A stretch of 64,000 nucleotides of DNA from Streptomyces justiciae (GTDB lineage Bacteria > Actinomycetota > Actinomycetes > Streptomycetales > Streptomycetaceae). The notes under the pieces were generated by a model that saw nothing but the letters and a program-made list of their open reading frames with translations, searched no databases and was not told where the DNA came from. Location of the stretch: contig NZ_JADDXU010000002.1 of NCBI RefSeq assembly GCF_015163075.1, positions 124,001-188,000 on the forward strand, in the 5' to 3' direction. This document shows, piece by piece, positions 47,547 to 57,861 of the stretch. The first letter of the stretch is position 1, and each line of letters begins with the position of its first letter. The position numbers and the translations under genes were made by a program.

Positions 47547-48071
47547 ATGCGTACAAGTCAGTTTCTCCTCCGCTCCGGCCCGATCGCGGCTGCCGTCGCG
47601 GCGCTGGCCGCCACGCCGGCGGTCGCGGCCTCGGGCATCTCCGTGAGCACCACCGGGTCCACGGTCTCGGTGACGACCAGTGCCTGCACCCAGGTCAACG
47701 GCAGCTGGGGCACCGCCTCGCTGCTCAACAGCAGCCAGGCGAACTTCGCCCAGGGCCGTCAGGTGACGCTGTCGGGGACGAACTCCCTGCAGTCGGCCGC
47801 CTGGTCGAACGTGAGCCCCGGGACCTACACGGTCGTCGTCATGTGCTCCAACAACGCCACCGCGGGCACCCAGTCGGTCATCGTCTCGACGGCCTCCACG
47901 CCGACCATCTCCGCGACCGCCTCACCCTCCCGGGGCGTGATGGGCGGCCTCGGCGGCGGCATCAAGGACTACGGTCCGCTCACCCTGGGCGCCGGTGCCG
48001 CGCTCGTCGGGATCGGCGGTATCGCGGCGGCCTGGTTCCTGCGCCGCCGTTCCAAGCCCTACCGGCTCTGA
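47547..48071 (+). CDS. Small secreted/surface protein with C-terminal membrane anchor
   Basis: This 174-residue protein starts at ATG 47547 after GGAGGG. The signal peptide ends near TPAVAASG. The mature part is Ser/Thr/Asn-rich and beta-like (ISVSTTGSTVSVTTSACTQ, GTYTVVVMCSNNATAG), with two Cys about 55 residues apart that could form a disulphide. A Gly-rich linker GVMGGLGGGIKDYG precedes a membrane helix (LTLGAGAALVGIGGIAAAWFL) and the tail RRRSKPYRL. There is no LPxTG motif. The family is common in Streptomyces but of unknown function. Its 3' end overlaps the convergent PadR gene by 13 bp. Confidence 0.75.
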   Translation: MRTSQFLLRSGPIAAAVAALAATPAVAASGISVSTTGSTVSVTTSACTQVNGSWGTASLLNSSQANFAQGRQVTLSGTNSLQSAAWSNVSPGTYTVVVMCSNNATAGTQSVIVSTASTPTISATASPSRGVMGGLGGGIKDYGPLTLGAGAALVGIGGIAAAWFLRRRSKPYRL

Positions 48072-48616
48072 TCGGGGAGTTCCGCGAACTCCTCCAGCGC
48101 GTGGGTGAGCCACCGCGTCCAGAAGGTCTCCAGATCGATCCCCGCCCGCAGGATCAGGTGCTGCAACCGGTCCTGCGGGCTGTCCTTGCCCGGCGGGAAG
48201 TCACGCTGCTCGATCTCCTCGTACTCCGACAGCTGCCGCCGGTGCAGCTCCAGATGGCGGCGCAGATCGGCCTCGATGCCCGCGACGCCCTCGGTGCCGA
48301 TGGCGGCCGCCGCCCGCAGCCGCAGGAACAGCGTCTCGCGGTACGGCTTGGGGTCCTGGGAGGCGGCCGTCCAGCGGGCCAGTTCGGCGCGGCCCGCGGG
48401 CAGGACCTCGTAGCTCTTCTTCTGCCCGCGCGCCGGCTGCTGTGACGGCAGCGCCCTGATGTGTCCCTCGGCCTCCAGTTTTCCCAGCTCGCGATAGATC
48501 TGCTGGTGCGTCGCCGACCAGAAGTAGCCGATCGACTTGTCGAAACGCCGGGTCAGCTCGAGGCCGGAGGACGGCTTTTCCAGCAGGGCGGTCAGGATCG
48601 CGTGCGGGAGTGACAT
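48059..48616 (-). CDS. PadR-family regulator
   Basis: This 185-residue protein has the PadR winged helix MSLPHAILTALLEKPSSGLELTRRFDKSIGYFWSATHQQIYRELGKLEAEGHI-like region (residues 1-55) followed by PARGQKKSYEVLPAGRAELARW. The C-terminal helical domain has LRRHLELHRRQLSEYEEIE and WTRWLTHALEEFAEL, a PadR-s1/VirulReg-like dimer region. It ends where the small surface protein ends (13-bp antisense overlap) and starts 21 bp downstream of the fadH stop on the same strand. This makes it a candidate regulator of fadH, whose promoter carries a 14-bp palindrome. Confidence 0.9.
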   Translation of the reverse strand: MSLPHAILTALLEKPSSGLELTRRFDKSIGYFWSATHQQIYRELGKLEAEGHIRALPSQQPARGQKKSYEVLPAGRAELARWTAASQDPKPYRETLFLRLRAAAAIGTEGVAGIEADLRRHLELHRRQLSEYEEIEQRDFPPGKDSPQDRLQHLILRAGIDLETFWTRWLTHALEEFAELPDQSR

Positions 48617-48637
48617 GGGGTCATCCTAGGGACGCCC

Positions 48638-50707
<2,070 letters not shown>

Positions 50708-50710
50708 TTA

Positions 50711-50724
50711 TGCAACTAGTTGCA
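50711..50724. promoter_or_regulatory. 14-bp perfect palindrome at the fadH promoter
   Basis: TGCAACTAGTTGCA is perfectly symmetrical and lies 58 bp upstream of the fadH start. On the minus strand its right half supplies TTGCAT, which with TACAAC 18 bases downstream makes a plausible promoter. A bound PadR or MarR-type repressor would cover the -35. Confidence 0.55.
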
Positions 50725-50753
50725 GAACCAGGCCGGGGGTGATGTGCCGCAGG

Positions 50754-51122
50754 TCACCTGCTCTCGAGCAGAACGTGCAGTTCCCGCTCCTGGTCCCCGG
50801 AGGCCGAGGAGAGGTCGCGGACCGCGAACAGGGAGTCGAGGGTGGAGCGCAGCCGTTCGATGGCCCAGTAGCCGCCCTGCGCGTCGGCCTCGACGGAGGA
50901 CGAGAGCCGGGGCGGGGCCGCGCACTCGTGGGCGTCGGTGACCTCGAAGGTGCCGAGCCACACCATGGGACGAGTCTCGTGGAGCTGCTGGGGCACGTCC
51001 TCGGCGGACCGGTCGGACTCGAAGCACTGGCAGAGCACGTCGAACACGATCCGGGCGTCCTCCTTGCTGCACCCGCTGATCTCCAAGGAGACGGGTTCCT
51101 CGTGCATGCGCACACGATCCAT
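50754..51122 (-). CDS. Conserved hypothetical protein
   Basis: This 122-residue acidic protein is not recognised. The start is placed at ATG 51122 (MDRVRMHEEPVSLEI) because AGGAG lies 9 bases upstream; longer frames lack a site. It has ISGCSKEDARIVFDVLCQCFESD near residue 15, a strand MVWLGTFEVTDAHECAA near 53, and a helix WAIERLRSTLDSLFAVRD near 85. There are four cysteines, no signal peptide and no membrane segment. The alternating strand/helix pattern suggests a small alpha/beta fold. It is a single gene downstream of the secreted protein at 51228-52100. Confidence 0.6.
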   Translation of the reverse strand: MDRVRMHEEPVSLEISGCSKEDARIVFDVLCQCFESDRSAEDVPQQLHETRPMVWLGTFEVTDAHECAAPPRLSSSVEADAQGGYWAIERLRSTLDSLFAVRDLSSASGDQERELHVLLESR

Positions 51123-51227
51123 CGTGATCGCTCCTCTCATGGCGACGGCGCGGTCGCACGAGTTCCCCCGTGCACCGCGCCACACCTTCAGAAAAGCACC
51201 ACTGCCGGGCCGCGACCAGTGGCGGCC

Positions 51228-52100
51228 TCAGCTCTTGGTGAACCGGTACGTCTTGCTGTCGGTCAGCACGCAGAACCCGGGCGAGACGACGATCACCCGC
51301 AGGGTGCCGGTGCGCCGGTCGTAGTCGATGCCCTCGGCCTCGAAGGTGCCCGAGCAGGAGCTGCGCAGCGGGAGCTGGCGGAGCGCCGTGACATGGCCGG
51401 TGACATTGCTCGCGCCCGGCTCGGCGGACAGGTCGATCTGGAGCAGCGGCTTGGTGATGCCGAATAGGGTGCCCGCCGGGTCGTCGGAGGAGCAGAGCAG
51501 CCGCGTCGCGGTGACGAAGTCGCAGCCCTGTACGTCGCGTACGGCGTGGTCGAGGGTGACGGTGGACGCCTGCGGGAGGTTCGCCGAGGGCGAGGTGCTC
51601 GCGTTGACGCCGGGGGTCGGGAAGACCAGGAAGCGGGTCATGGTGCCGTACTCGCCGGACAGCATCCACTGGCCCGACGGGGCGATGGCGACCCAGGAGT
51701 TGTTGAGCGCCTCCCCGCTGCTGAGCGTGTGGACGTACTCCGACCACGCGCCGCTCGGGGACTGCACCCGGTACATCTTCGCGGTGCCCGAGTCCGCCTG
51801 GTAGGGCTCGATGTAGTGGCCGTCGTAGGAGGCGTCGGGATCGCCGACGTGGTTCCAGCCGCGGCTGGACACGCTCACCGGGATGGTGCCGATGCCCGTG
51901 TAGCGGTTGGCGCTGTTCGCCGGGACCTCGACCGAGGTCAGGCCCTGGCTCTCGGTGAGCGGGTCGGCGCGGTCGGAGCCGACCTCGCTCCAGGTGTCGG
52001 CGGCGGTCGCGGGCGTGGCGGTCGACAGGACGGCGGCGGCGGCGAGGGCGACGAGTCCAGTCAGGGCGGCTCGACAACGTTGCCGGGTGTGCAGGGGCAT
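51228..52100 (-). CDS. Secreted beta-rich protein of unknown function
   Basis: This 290-residue protein starts at ATG 52100 with AGGAG 9 bases upstream. The signal peptide MPLHTRQRCRAALTGLVAL runs to TPATAAD. The mature region shows repeated strands (GMTRFLVFPTP-like MTRFLVFPTPGVN, TVTLDHAVRDVQGCDFV, RLLCSSDDPAGTLFGI, GIDYDRRTGTLRVIVVSPGFCVL) spaced like blades of a beta-propeller. Four cysteines (GCDF, LLCSS, SSCSG, GFCVL) could form two disulphides. No catalytic motif is evident. It is divergent from the SpoIIE-type phosphatase gene. The propeller idea is an inference from pattern only. Confidence 0.65.
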   Translation of the reverse strand: MPLHTRQRCRAALTGLVALAAAAVLSTATPATAADTWSEVGSDRADPLTESQGLTSVEVPANSANRYTGIGTIPVSVSSRGWNHVGDPDASYDGHYIEPYQADSGTAKMYRVQSPSGAWSEYVHTLSSGEALNNSWVAIAPSGQWMLSGEYGTMTRFLVFPTPGVNASTSPSANLPQASTVTLDHAVRDVQGCDFVTATRLLCSSDDPAGTLFGITKPLLQIDLSAEPGASNVTGHVTALRQLPLRSSCSGTFEAEGIDYDRRTGTLRVIVVSPGFCVLTDSKTYRFTKS

Positions 52101-52345
52101 GGCGGGCGGCTCCTCGGAGGGGGGTGGGTGCGCTCGGCGGACAGTGTGGCGTTCCTGAGTGGTCATGTACAGACCAATAGAGGAAAGGAGAATCGAACTT
52201 CTGGCCTCGCAGGACGCGCTCCCCCGTGTTGAGGGATGGTGGAGGAGGACGCCGATGGCGCCCCAGAGACGGTTGGACGCGGTAGAACAGGGGAGTCGGC
52301 ACGGGGGACGACGTGCCGTGTGGACGGTCGAAGGCGGTGCGTGCG

Positions 52346-54427
52346 ATGAGTGCAGCCCGGTCTCCCGTCGCCGAGGGCGACGAACCGGTGCGCGGGGCGG
52401 TACGGCCCAGCGGGCTGCTCGATGTGCTGGGTGTGGCGTCGGTGGTGCTGGACGCCCAGGGCCGCATCGTGCTGTGGAGCCCGCAGGCGGAGGAGCTGTT
52501 CGGTTACTCGGCCCGGGAGGCGCTCGGCCAGTTCGCCGCCAGGATCATGGTCCACGAGCGCTACCTCGACCTCGTCGTGAAGCTGTTCGCCGACGTCATG
52601 GCCACCGGGCAGAGCTGGGCGGGCGCCTTCCCGATCCGGCGCAAGGACGGCACCACGCGCCTGGTGGAGTTCCGCAACATGCGGCTCCTCGACGACCACG
52701 GGGACGTGTTCGCCCTGGGCCTGGCGGCCGACCAGTCCACCGTGCGCAGCCTGGAGCGGGACGTGGCGCTGTCGACCCGGGTGGTGGCGCACTCCCCCAT
52801 CGGCCTGGCCGTCCTGGACACCGATCTGCGGTACGTCTCCGTCAACCCGGCACTCGAACGGCTCAACGGCGTCCCGGCCGAGGACCACCTCGGCCGGACG
52901 ATCCACGAGGTGCTGCCCCACATAGACGCCGGCGCCCTGGAGGCCGCGGCGCGGGACGTGCTCAAGACCGGCCGCCCGCTCGTCGACCGCGAGACCGTCG
53001 GGCACACCCCCGCCGACCCGGACGAGGAGCACGCCTGGTCGATCTCGCTGTACCGGCTGGAGGACGCCTTCGGCACCGTTCTCGGGGTGGCCGCCTCGGT
53101 CGTGGACGTCACCGAGGAGCACCGGGCGGCCGTCGAGGCGGAGTCCGCGCGGCGCCGGCTCGCCGTCATCGCGGACGCCTCCGCCCGGATCGGCACCACC
53201 CTGGAACTGGACCGCACGGCCCGCGAGCTGGCCGACGTGGCCGTGCCCGAGCTCGCCGACATAGCGGCCGTGGATCTGCTGGAGGCGGTGGTGGACGGCA
53301 GACGCAGCAGCCTCGGCCCCACCGAGCCGGCCGTGATCCGCGCCCTGGCCGTCAAGGCGGACGACGAGACCTCGGCGGCGCTCGGCGCGGCCGACCCGCC
53401 CGGGCAGGTCGCGCGGTACGGACCCGACCGCCTCGTCACCGAGTGCGTGCGCACCGGCGATCCGGTGCTGGTGGCCGAGGTCGAGGAGGGCGACCTGCCG
53501 CGCATCGCCCGTTCCCCTGAGGCGGCGGAGCTGCTGGCCCGGGCGGGCGTGCACTCGTATCTGGCGGTGCCGTTGATCGCGCGCGGGGAAGTGCTGGGCG
53601 CCCTCGACCTCAAACGCACCCGCAATCCGCTGCCGTTCAGCGCGGACGACCTGCTGCTGGCCCGGGAGCTGGCGGCGCGGGCTGCCGTGCAGATCGACAA
53701 CGCCCGCTGGTACCAGAACGCCCGCGACACCGCGCTGACCCTCCAGCGCAGTCTGCTGCCCAGCCATCCGCCGGTCACGGGCGGCCTGGAGGTCGCCTCC
53801 CGCTACCAGCCGGCCGGGGCCACGGCGGAGGTCGGCGGCGACTGGTTCGACGTGATCCCGCTCGACGGGTGCAAGACCGCGCTCGTCGTCGGCGACGTGA
53901 TGGGCAGCGGCATCAACGCCGCGGCCACCATGGGCCGGTTGCGCACCGCGACCAACACCCTGGCCTCCCTGGACCTCGAACCGGCCCGGCTGCTGGAGCA
54001 CCTCGACCGGATCACGCAGGACCTGGACCACTCCATCGCGACCTGTGTCTACGCCGTCCACGACCCGCATCTGCGGCAGTGCCGGATCGCCAACGCCGGT
54101 CATCTGCCGCCGGTCCGGCTGCGCGCCGGACGCAAGCCGGAGCTTCTCGAACTGCCCACCGGGGCGCCGCTGGGCGTGGGCGGGGTGGCGTTCTCCACCA
54201 CGACCGTCGACCTCGACCCCGGCGACCGGCTGGTCTTCTACACGGACGGCCTCGTCGAGACCCGCCAGCACCCGCTGGACGAACGCCTCGACGCGCTCCT
54301 GGAACTCCTCGACGGCCCCGACCGCGCCCTGGAGGAGGTCTGCGACCTGCTCGTCCGCACCCTGCACCAGCCGGACAACTCCGACGACGTGGCGCTGCTC
54401 ATCGCCCGTGCGCAGGCGCCGAGTTGA
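52346..54427 (+). CDS. PAS-PAS-GAF-PP2C (SpoIIE/RsbU-type) phosphatase
   Basis: This 693-residue protein has two PAS domains (about 25-140, VLGVASVVLDAQGRIVLWSPQAEELFGYSA; and 150-265, SPIGLAVLDTDLRYVSVNPALERLNG). A GAF domain follows (about 290-445, SARIGTTLELDRTARELADVAV and SYLAVPLIARGEVLGALDLKR). The C-terminal PP2C domain (about 465-693) has GGDWFDVIPLDG, LVVGDVMGSGINAAATMGRLR, NAGHLPPVRL, LVFYTDGLVE and NSDDVALLIAR; the metal-binding aspartates are present. Such proteins dephosphorylate anti-anti-sigma factors in partner-switching modules in response to light, redox or ligands. No anti-sigma kinase domain is fused. ATG 52346 is chosen; GTG 52313 is possible. Confidence 0.92.
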   Translation: MSAARSPVAEGDEPVRGAVRPSGLLDVLGVASVVLDAQGRIVLWSPQAEELFGYSAREALGQFAARIMVHERYLDLVVKLFADVMATGQSWAGAFPIRRKDGTTRLVEFRNMRLLDDHGDVFALGLAADQSTVRSLERDVALSTRVVAHSPIGLAVLDTDLRYVSVNPALERLNGVPAEDHLGRTIHEVLPHIDAGALEAAARDVLKTGRPLVDRETVGHTPADPDEEHAWSISLYRLEDAFGTVLGVAASVVDVTEEHRAAVEAESARRRLAVIADASARIGTTLELDRTARELADVAVPELADIAAVDLLEAVVDGRRSSLGPTEPAVIRALAVKADDETSAALGAADPPGQVARYGPDRLVTECVRTGDPVLVAEVEEGDLPRIARSPEAAELLARAGVHSYLAVPLIARGEVLGALDLKRTRNPLPFSADDLLLARELAARAAVQIDNARWYQNARDTALTLQRSLLPSHPPVTGGLEVASRYQPAGATAEVGGDWFDVIPLDGCKTALVVGDVMGSGINAAATMGRLRTATNTLASLDLEPARLLEHLDRITQDLDHSIATCVYAVHDPHLRQCRIANAGHLPPVRLRAGRKPELLELPTGAPLGVGGVAFSTTTVDLDPGDRLVFYTDGLVETRQHPLDERLDALLELLDGPDRALEEVCDLLVRTLHQPDNSDDVALLIARAQAPS

Positions 54428-54541
54428 TCTTCGCGGACGCGCGCGAGGATTCACAGGCAGGCATTACCCGCTTCTTATCGGCCGCCCACGACAATCACAG
54501 CAAGGCAGGGTATGGGGCCAGAACGCCGGTGGGAGCGAGCC

Positions 54542-55249
54542 ATGACGGACGATCCGGATCAGGAAGCGACGCGGCCCGAGGTGCTCGTCGGCCCCGGCGG
54601 GGCCGAGGAACCCACTCCGCTGCGGGACCGGTGGCGGCGCCAGTCCGTCCGCGCGCGGGCGGTGACGGCCGCGGCCGCGGCGGCCGCCCTCACGCTCGGC
54701 GGCGCGGCCCTCGCGTACGCGGCGACCTCGTCGGGCTCGGACGGCGGGGCGACACCCTCCGCGTCGGGTTCGGCGTCACCGTCACTGGGCGAGCGCGGGC
54801 CCGGGCACCCGCACGGCTGGTGGCTGGGCGGCGAGGGGGTGCACGGGGAGTCGACGGTGAAGGACCGCGACACCGGCAAGTGGGTCGTACGGGTGTGGCA
54901 GCGCGGCACCGTCGAGAAGGTGGACGGCGACCAGGTGACCGTCAAGAGCGAGGACGGTGCCCGGTGGACGTGGACCGTGCCGTCCGACGCCACGGTGCTG
55001 CGGGACGGCGACAAGGGTTCAGGGGCGGGCACCCTCACGAACGGCGACACGGTCTACGTCTCCGGCACCCGCTCCGGCGACGGCACCAGGACCGCCGACC
55101 ACGCCTTCGCGGGCACCTGGGAGAAGCCCGACCCCGGCAAGTGGCGGGACAGGATGCCGGGCCCGGAGAACTGGCGTGACGGTTTCCCGGGACACGGCCG
55201 CGGCGGCATGCCGACACCGTCGCCCTCGGAGAGCGGCGCCACCACCTGA
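54542..55249 (+). CDS. DUF5666-containing membrane-anchored protein
   Basis: This 235-residue protein starts at ATG 54542 (GGGAGC upstream). A cytosolic N-tail ends in RDRWRRQSVRARAV, followed by one membrane helix (TAAAAAAALTLGGAALAYAA, about 42-61). The outer part has a Ser/Gly linker and a DUF5666-like OB-type segment: RGTVEKVDGDQVTVKSEDGARWTWTVPSDATVLRDG (about 120-158), then GDTVYVSGTRSGDGTRTADHAF. The C-terminus is Pro/Gly/Trp-rich and disordered (PDPGKWRDRMPGPENWRDG). It lies 114 bp after the phosphatase gene. Function is unknown; related proteins are envelope or signalling-associated. Confidence 0.75.
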   Translation: MTDDPDQEATRPEVLVGPGGAEEPTPLRDRWRRQSVRARAVTAAAAAAALTLGGAALAYAATSSGSDGGATPSASGSASPSLGERGPGHPHGWWLGGEGVHGESTVKDRDTGKWVVRVWQRGTVEKVDGDQVTVKSEDGARWTWTVPSDATVLRDGDKGSGAGTLTNGDTVYVSGTRSGDGTRTADHAFAGTWEKPDPGKWRDRMPGPENWRDGFPGHGRGGMPTPSPSESGATT

Positions 55250-55292
55250 CGCCGCAACCCCGCCCGCCGCCTGTGCACCGCCGACCGGTTGT

Positions 55293-56096
55293 CTAGGTCC
55301 TGACGCCGATCACGACGTTGGCGTACAGCTCCTCCGACCCGAGCAGACGGGTCGTCAGACCGCTGCGGGTGAAGGCGTCGACGGCCGCCGGCGCCTGGCG
55401 TTCGCTGGTCTCGACGAGCAGGCAGCCGCCGGGGGCGAGCCAGTCGGGCGCCCCGGCGGCCACCCGGCGCAGCACGTCGAGGCCGTCCGAACCGCCGTCC
55501 AGGGCGACCAGCGGCTCGTGGTCGCGGGCCTCCGCGGGCAGCAGTCCGACCTCTTCGGTGGGGACGTACGGCACGTTCGCCGCGAGGATGTCCACGCGCC
55601 CCCGGAGCCGCTCGGGCAGTGCCTCGAAGAGGTCGCCCGCGTGGACGTGACCGCCGTAGGCGGCGACATTGCGGCGGGCGCAGCGCACGGCCGCCGGGTC
55701 GATGTCGGCGGCGTGCAGTTCGGCTCCGCCGAGCGCGTCGGCCAGGGCCGCGCCGACCGCGCCCGAGCCACAGCACAGGTCCACGACCACCGACGCGGCC
55801 GGGGCGTGGGCGAGGGCCCGCTCGACCAGGAACTCGGTGCGGCGCCGGGGCACGAACACGCCGGGTTCGACGGTGATGCGCAGACCGCGGAACTCGGCCC
55901 AGCCGACGACGAGTTCGAGGGGGGCGCCGGTCGCGCGGCGCTCCACCATGGCCGCCAGCTCGTCCGGGGTGCGGGCGGCGGCGAGGATCAACTCCGCCTC
56001 GTCCTCGGCGAAGACACAGCCGGCGGAGCGCAGCGCGGCCACGACGGAGTCACGGGACGCGGAAGCGGAGGAGGAAGAGGGAGAAAAGGGAGGCAT
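55293..56096 (-). CDS. PrmC/HemK-like N5-glutamine methyltransferase
   Basis: This 267-residue AdoMet-dependent enzyme has a short helical N-domain, the AdoMet motif VVDLCCGSGAVGAALADALGG (about 101-121), ADIDPAAVRCARRN and the post-II motif AANVPYVPTEEV near 171. The canonical release-factor methylases carry NPPY; here it is NVPY, a variation seen in the actinobacterial paralogues annotated as putative glutamine methyltransferases. RRRTEFLVERAL matches the R-x-x-T-E-x-L-V motif before motif I. It probably methylates a glutamine in a protein, though it is not the main PrmC. The start is ATG 56096; it is convergent with the DUF5666 gene. Confidence 0.85.
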   Translation of the reverse strand: MPPFSPSSSSASASRDSVVAALRSAGCVFAEDEAELILAAARTPDELAAMVERRATGAPLELVVGWAEFRGLRITVEPGVFVPRRRTEFLVERALAHAPAASVVVDLCCGSGAVGAALADALGGAELHAADIDPAAVRCARRNVAAYGGHVHAGDLFEALPERLRGRVDILAANVPYVPTEEVGLLPAEARDHEPLVALDGGSDGLDVLRRVAAGAPDWLAPGGCLLVETSERQAPAAVDAFTRSGLTTRLLGSEELYANVVIGVRT

Positions 56097-56268
56097 GGAA
56101 GCCGAGGGCCTTTCGGTAGCCGAAGGGCGCTCTCGCGGTCACCTACTGCCGGTGATCCGCGCCGACTCGGGGAGAGAGCACCCGACCTGACACAGCGGTA
56201 ATGGGTCTCACCTCCTCGGTCCTGCGGCCGGGACCATCCTCGACCGGACGGCCACCTTACCCGAAGGA

Positions 56269-57300
56269 TCACACCCCGACCGTCTCCTCGATCTCTTCCT
56301 CCGTCTCCTCCACCTCACGGGCCTCCTGGACCACCGGCTCGGGCTCCTTGTTCCGCTCGTAGGCGGCGGCGACCGCCGTGATGGCGAGCCCGAGCAGCAG
56401 CCAGATCACCAGCGTCCAGATGTCGCGGGCCAGACCGTCGCCGCCGAAGTACAGGAGGCTGCGGGCGCCCTCGACGAATCCGGCGCCGTTCCAGAAGGCG
56501 TGCAGGGTGCCGAAGAAGCCGTTCTGGAGCTCGGGGCGGTACAGGCCGCCAGAACTGGTGAAGTTGAGCATCACGAACAGGACCATCATCGCGAGAGTGG
56601 TCCAGCGCCTGAGGAAGGTGTGCAGGCCGACGCCGATCAGCAGGATGCCCGCGGAGTAGAGCCACGCCATGCCCCACAGACCGGCGAGGTCGTGGTGGGC
56701 GAGGTGGAAGACGGGTCCGGCGAGCAGCGCGCCGATGCCGCTGACGACCGCGGAGACGCCGACCGCGAGCAGTGCCCGCACCTTCAGGGGCAGCGTGGCG
56801 CCCGCGGCGCCGAGCGCGGCGACCGAGGCGTACGAGCCGATGCTCAGCGCGATCAGCAGGAAGAACAGGCCCTGTCCGGTGGGGTCGTCGTCGACGGGTG
56901 CGGCCACGTCGGTCACCTTCAGCGGCACGCCCTGCCCGGCGGCGACGGGCGTGAAGACCTTCTCCACGGCCAGCGCGTCCATGTCGGAGGCGGCACTGGC
57001 GATCACGAGCTCGGGCGTCCTCGCGCTCGGCACGTAGGCGCCGGTTATGTCGCGGGACGTGAGCAGATCGACGGCCTCGGCACGTGTCGCCACCGTACGG
57101 ACGTCGAGGGCCTCCCCCGCCTTGTCCTTGACGGTCTGGGCGAACACCTTCGCCTCCGGCCCGGAGCCGACGACGGCAACCGGCAGATGGTGGGGCTCCG
57201 GGGTCACGAACGCCCCCATGTACGCGAGCCCCATGCCGATGCACATCAGCAGCGGGGTGACAAGGTGGGTGAGCACATGGCGCAGCGCGGGCGGCCTCAT
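56269..57300 (-). CDS. YhgE/Pip-like DUF3533 membrane protein
   Basis: This 343-residue membrane protein has one helix near the N-terminus (VLTHLVTPLLMCIGMGLAYMGAFV). An extracellular domain follows (about 30-140: VAVVGSGPEAKVFAQTVKDKAG, LLTSRDITGAYVP, VEKVFTPVAAGQGVPLKVTDVA), then five membrane segments (about 145-310). The acidic tail is unusual (EPVVQEAREVEETEEEIEETVGV). This is the layout of ABC-2/YhgE/Pip-type proteins, related to phage-infection protein and drug or lipid export factors. It is divergent from a MarR regulator, with clustered operator-like repeats between, which suggests substrate-induced export. Confidence 0.8.
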   Translation of the reverse strand: MRPPALRHVLTHLVTPLLMCIGMGLAYMGAFVTPEPHHLPVAVVGSGPEAKVFAQTVKDKAGEALDVRTVATRAEAVDLLTSRDITGAYVPSARTPELVIASAASDMDALAVEKVFTPVAAGQGVPLKVTDVAAPVDDDPTGQGLFFLLIALSIGSYASVAALGAAGATLPLKVRALLAVGVSAVVSGIGALLAGPVFHLAHHDLAGLWGMAWLYSAGILLIGVGLHTFLRRWTTLAMMVLFVMLNFTSSGGLYRPELQNGFFGTLHAFWNGAGFVEGARSLLYFGGDGLARDIWTLVIWLLLGLAITAVAAAYERNKEPEPVVQEAREVEETEEEIEETVGV

Positions 57301-57323
57301 CGTGCGCGACCTCCGAGTTCAAC

Positions 57324-57361
57324 GGTTGGCCAAGAAACGGGTTGGCCAATAGATGGTTGGC
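57324..57361. repeat. Three phased GGTTGGC direct repeats
   Basis: GGTTGGC occurs at 57324, 57340 and 57355 with 16- and 15-bp steps. The first two extend to GGTTGGCCAA and contain the 8-bp palindrome TTGGCCAA. They begin 24 bp upstream of the membrane-protein start in the divergent gap. Direct repeats at this spacing suggest an activator or repressor array. Confidence 0.7.
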
Positions 57362-57364
57362 TTA

Positions 57365-57396
57365 TACAACTCTCACTTCAAGTTGTACTATACAAC
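57365..57396. promoter_or_regulatory. MarR-type operator cluster
   Basis: TACAACT (57365-57371) and AGTTGTA (57381-57387) face each other across 9 bases, and GTTGTA-CTA-TACAAC (57382-57396) is a second perfect dyad sharing the middle half-site. This is the only AT-rich patch nearby and ends 33 bp before the MarR start. It is the likely binding site of that regulator. Confidence 0.65.
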
Positions 57397-57429
57397 CAGA
57401 ACTGGAAGAGGGTCCGGAGGAGGGTTTCC

Positions 57430-57861
57430 GTGGACGCCATCGAGGCCGTCGAGAGCATCCAGCGCGAGATGACGGCCTTCGCCCGTCGCGCCCGGGCCTC
57501 AGCGGGGCGCATGCACCCCGAGCTGTCGCTGGTCTCGTACACCCTGCTCGGGCATCTGGAGGAGCGCGACGGCTGCCGGGCGACCGACCTGGCCGCGCAC
57601 TACGCCCTCGACAAGTCCACGGTCAGCCGGCAGGTGGCCGCCCTGGAGCGGGCCGCGCTGGTCGAGCGGCGGGTGGACCCGGACGACCACCGTGTGCAGG
57701 TGCTGCATCTGACGGAGGCCGGCCGGGAGATCCTCGCCCAGGTCACGGAGAGCCGCCGGGCCGCCTTCCAGGAGCGGCTGGCGGACTGGCCGGAGGAGGA
57801 TCTCGTGCGGTTCGCCGGTTATCTCGTGCGGTACAACTCCCCCGGCACGGACCGCCCCTAG
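57430..57861 (+). CDS. MarR-family regulator
   Basis: This 143-residue protein starts at GTG 57430, with GGAGGAGGG upstream. It has the winged-helix core LSLVSYTLLGHLEERDGCRATDLAAHYALDKSTVSRQVAALERAALVERRVDPDDHRVQVLHLTEAG-like region (about 35-102), including the DDHR wing typical of MarR. The C-terminal helix LADWPEEDLVRFAGYLVRY would complete the dimer interface. It is divergent from the DUF3533-type membrane protein and probably controls it through the repeats between them. Its TAG stop is shared in reverse with the convergent GNAT gene (CTAG at 57858-57861). Confidence 0.92.
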   Translation: MDAIEAVESIQREMTAFARRARASAGRMHPELSLVSYTLLGHLEERDGCRATDLAAHYALDKSTVSRQVAALERAALVERRVDPDDHRVQVLHLTEAGREILAQVTESRRAAFQERLADWPEEDLVRFAGYLVRYNSPGTDRP

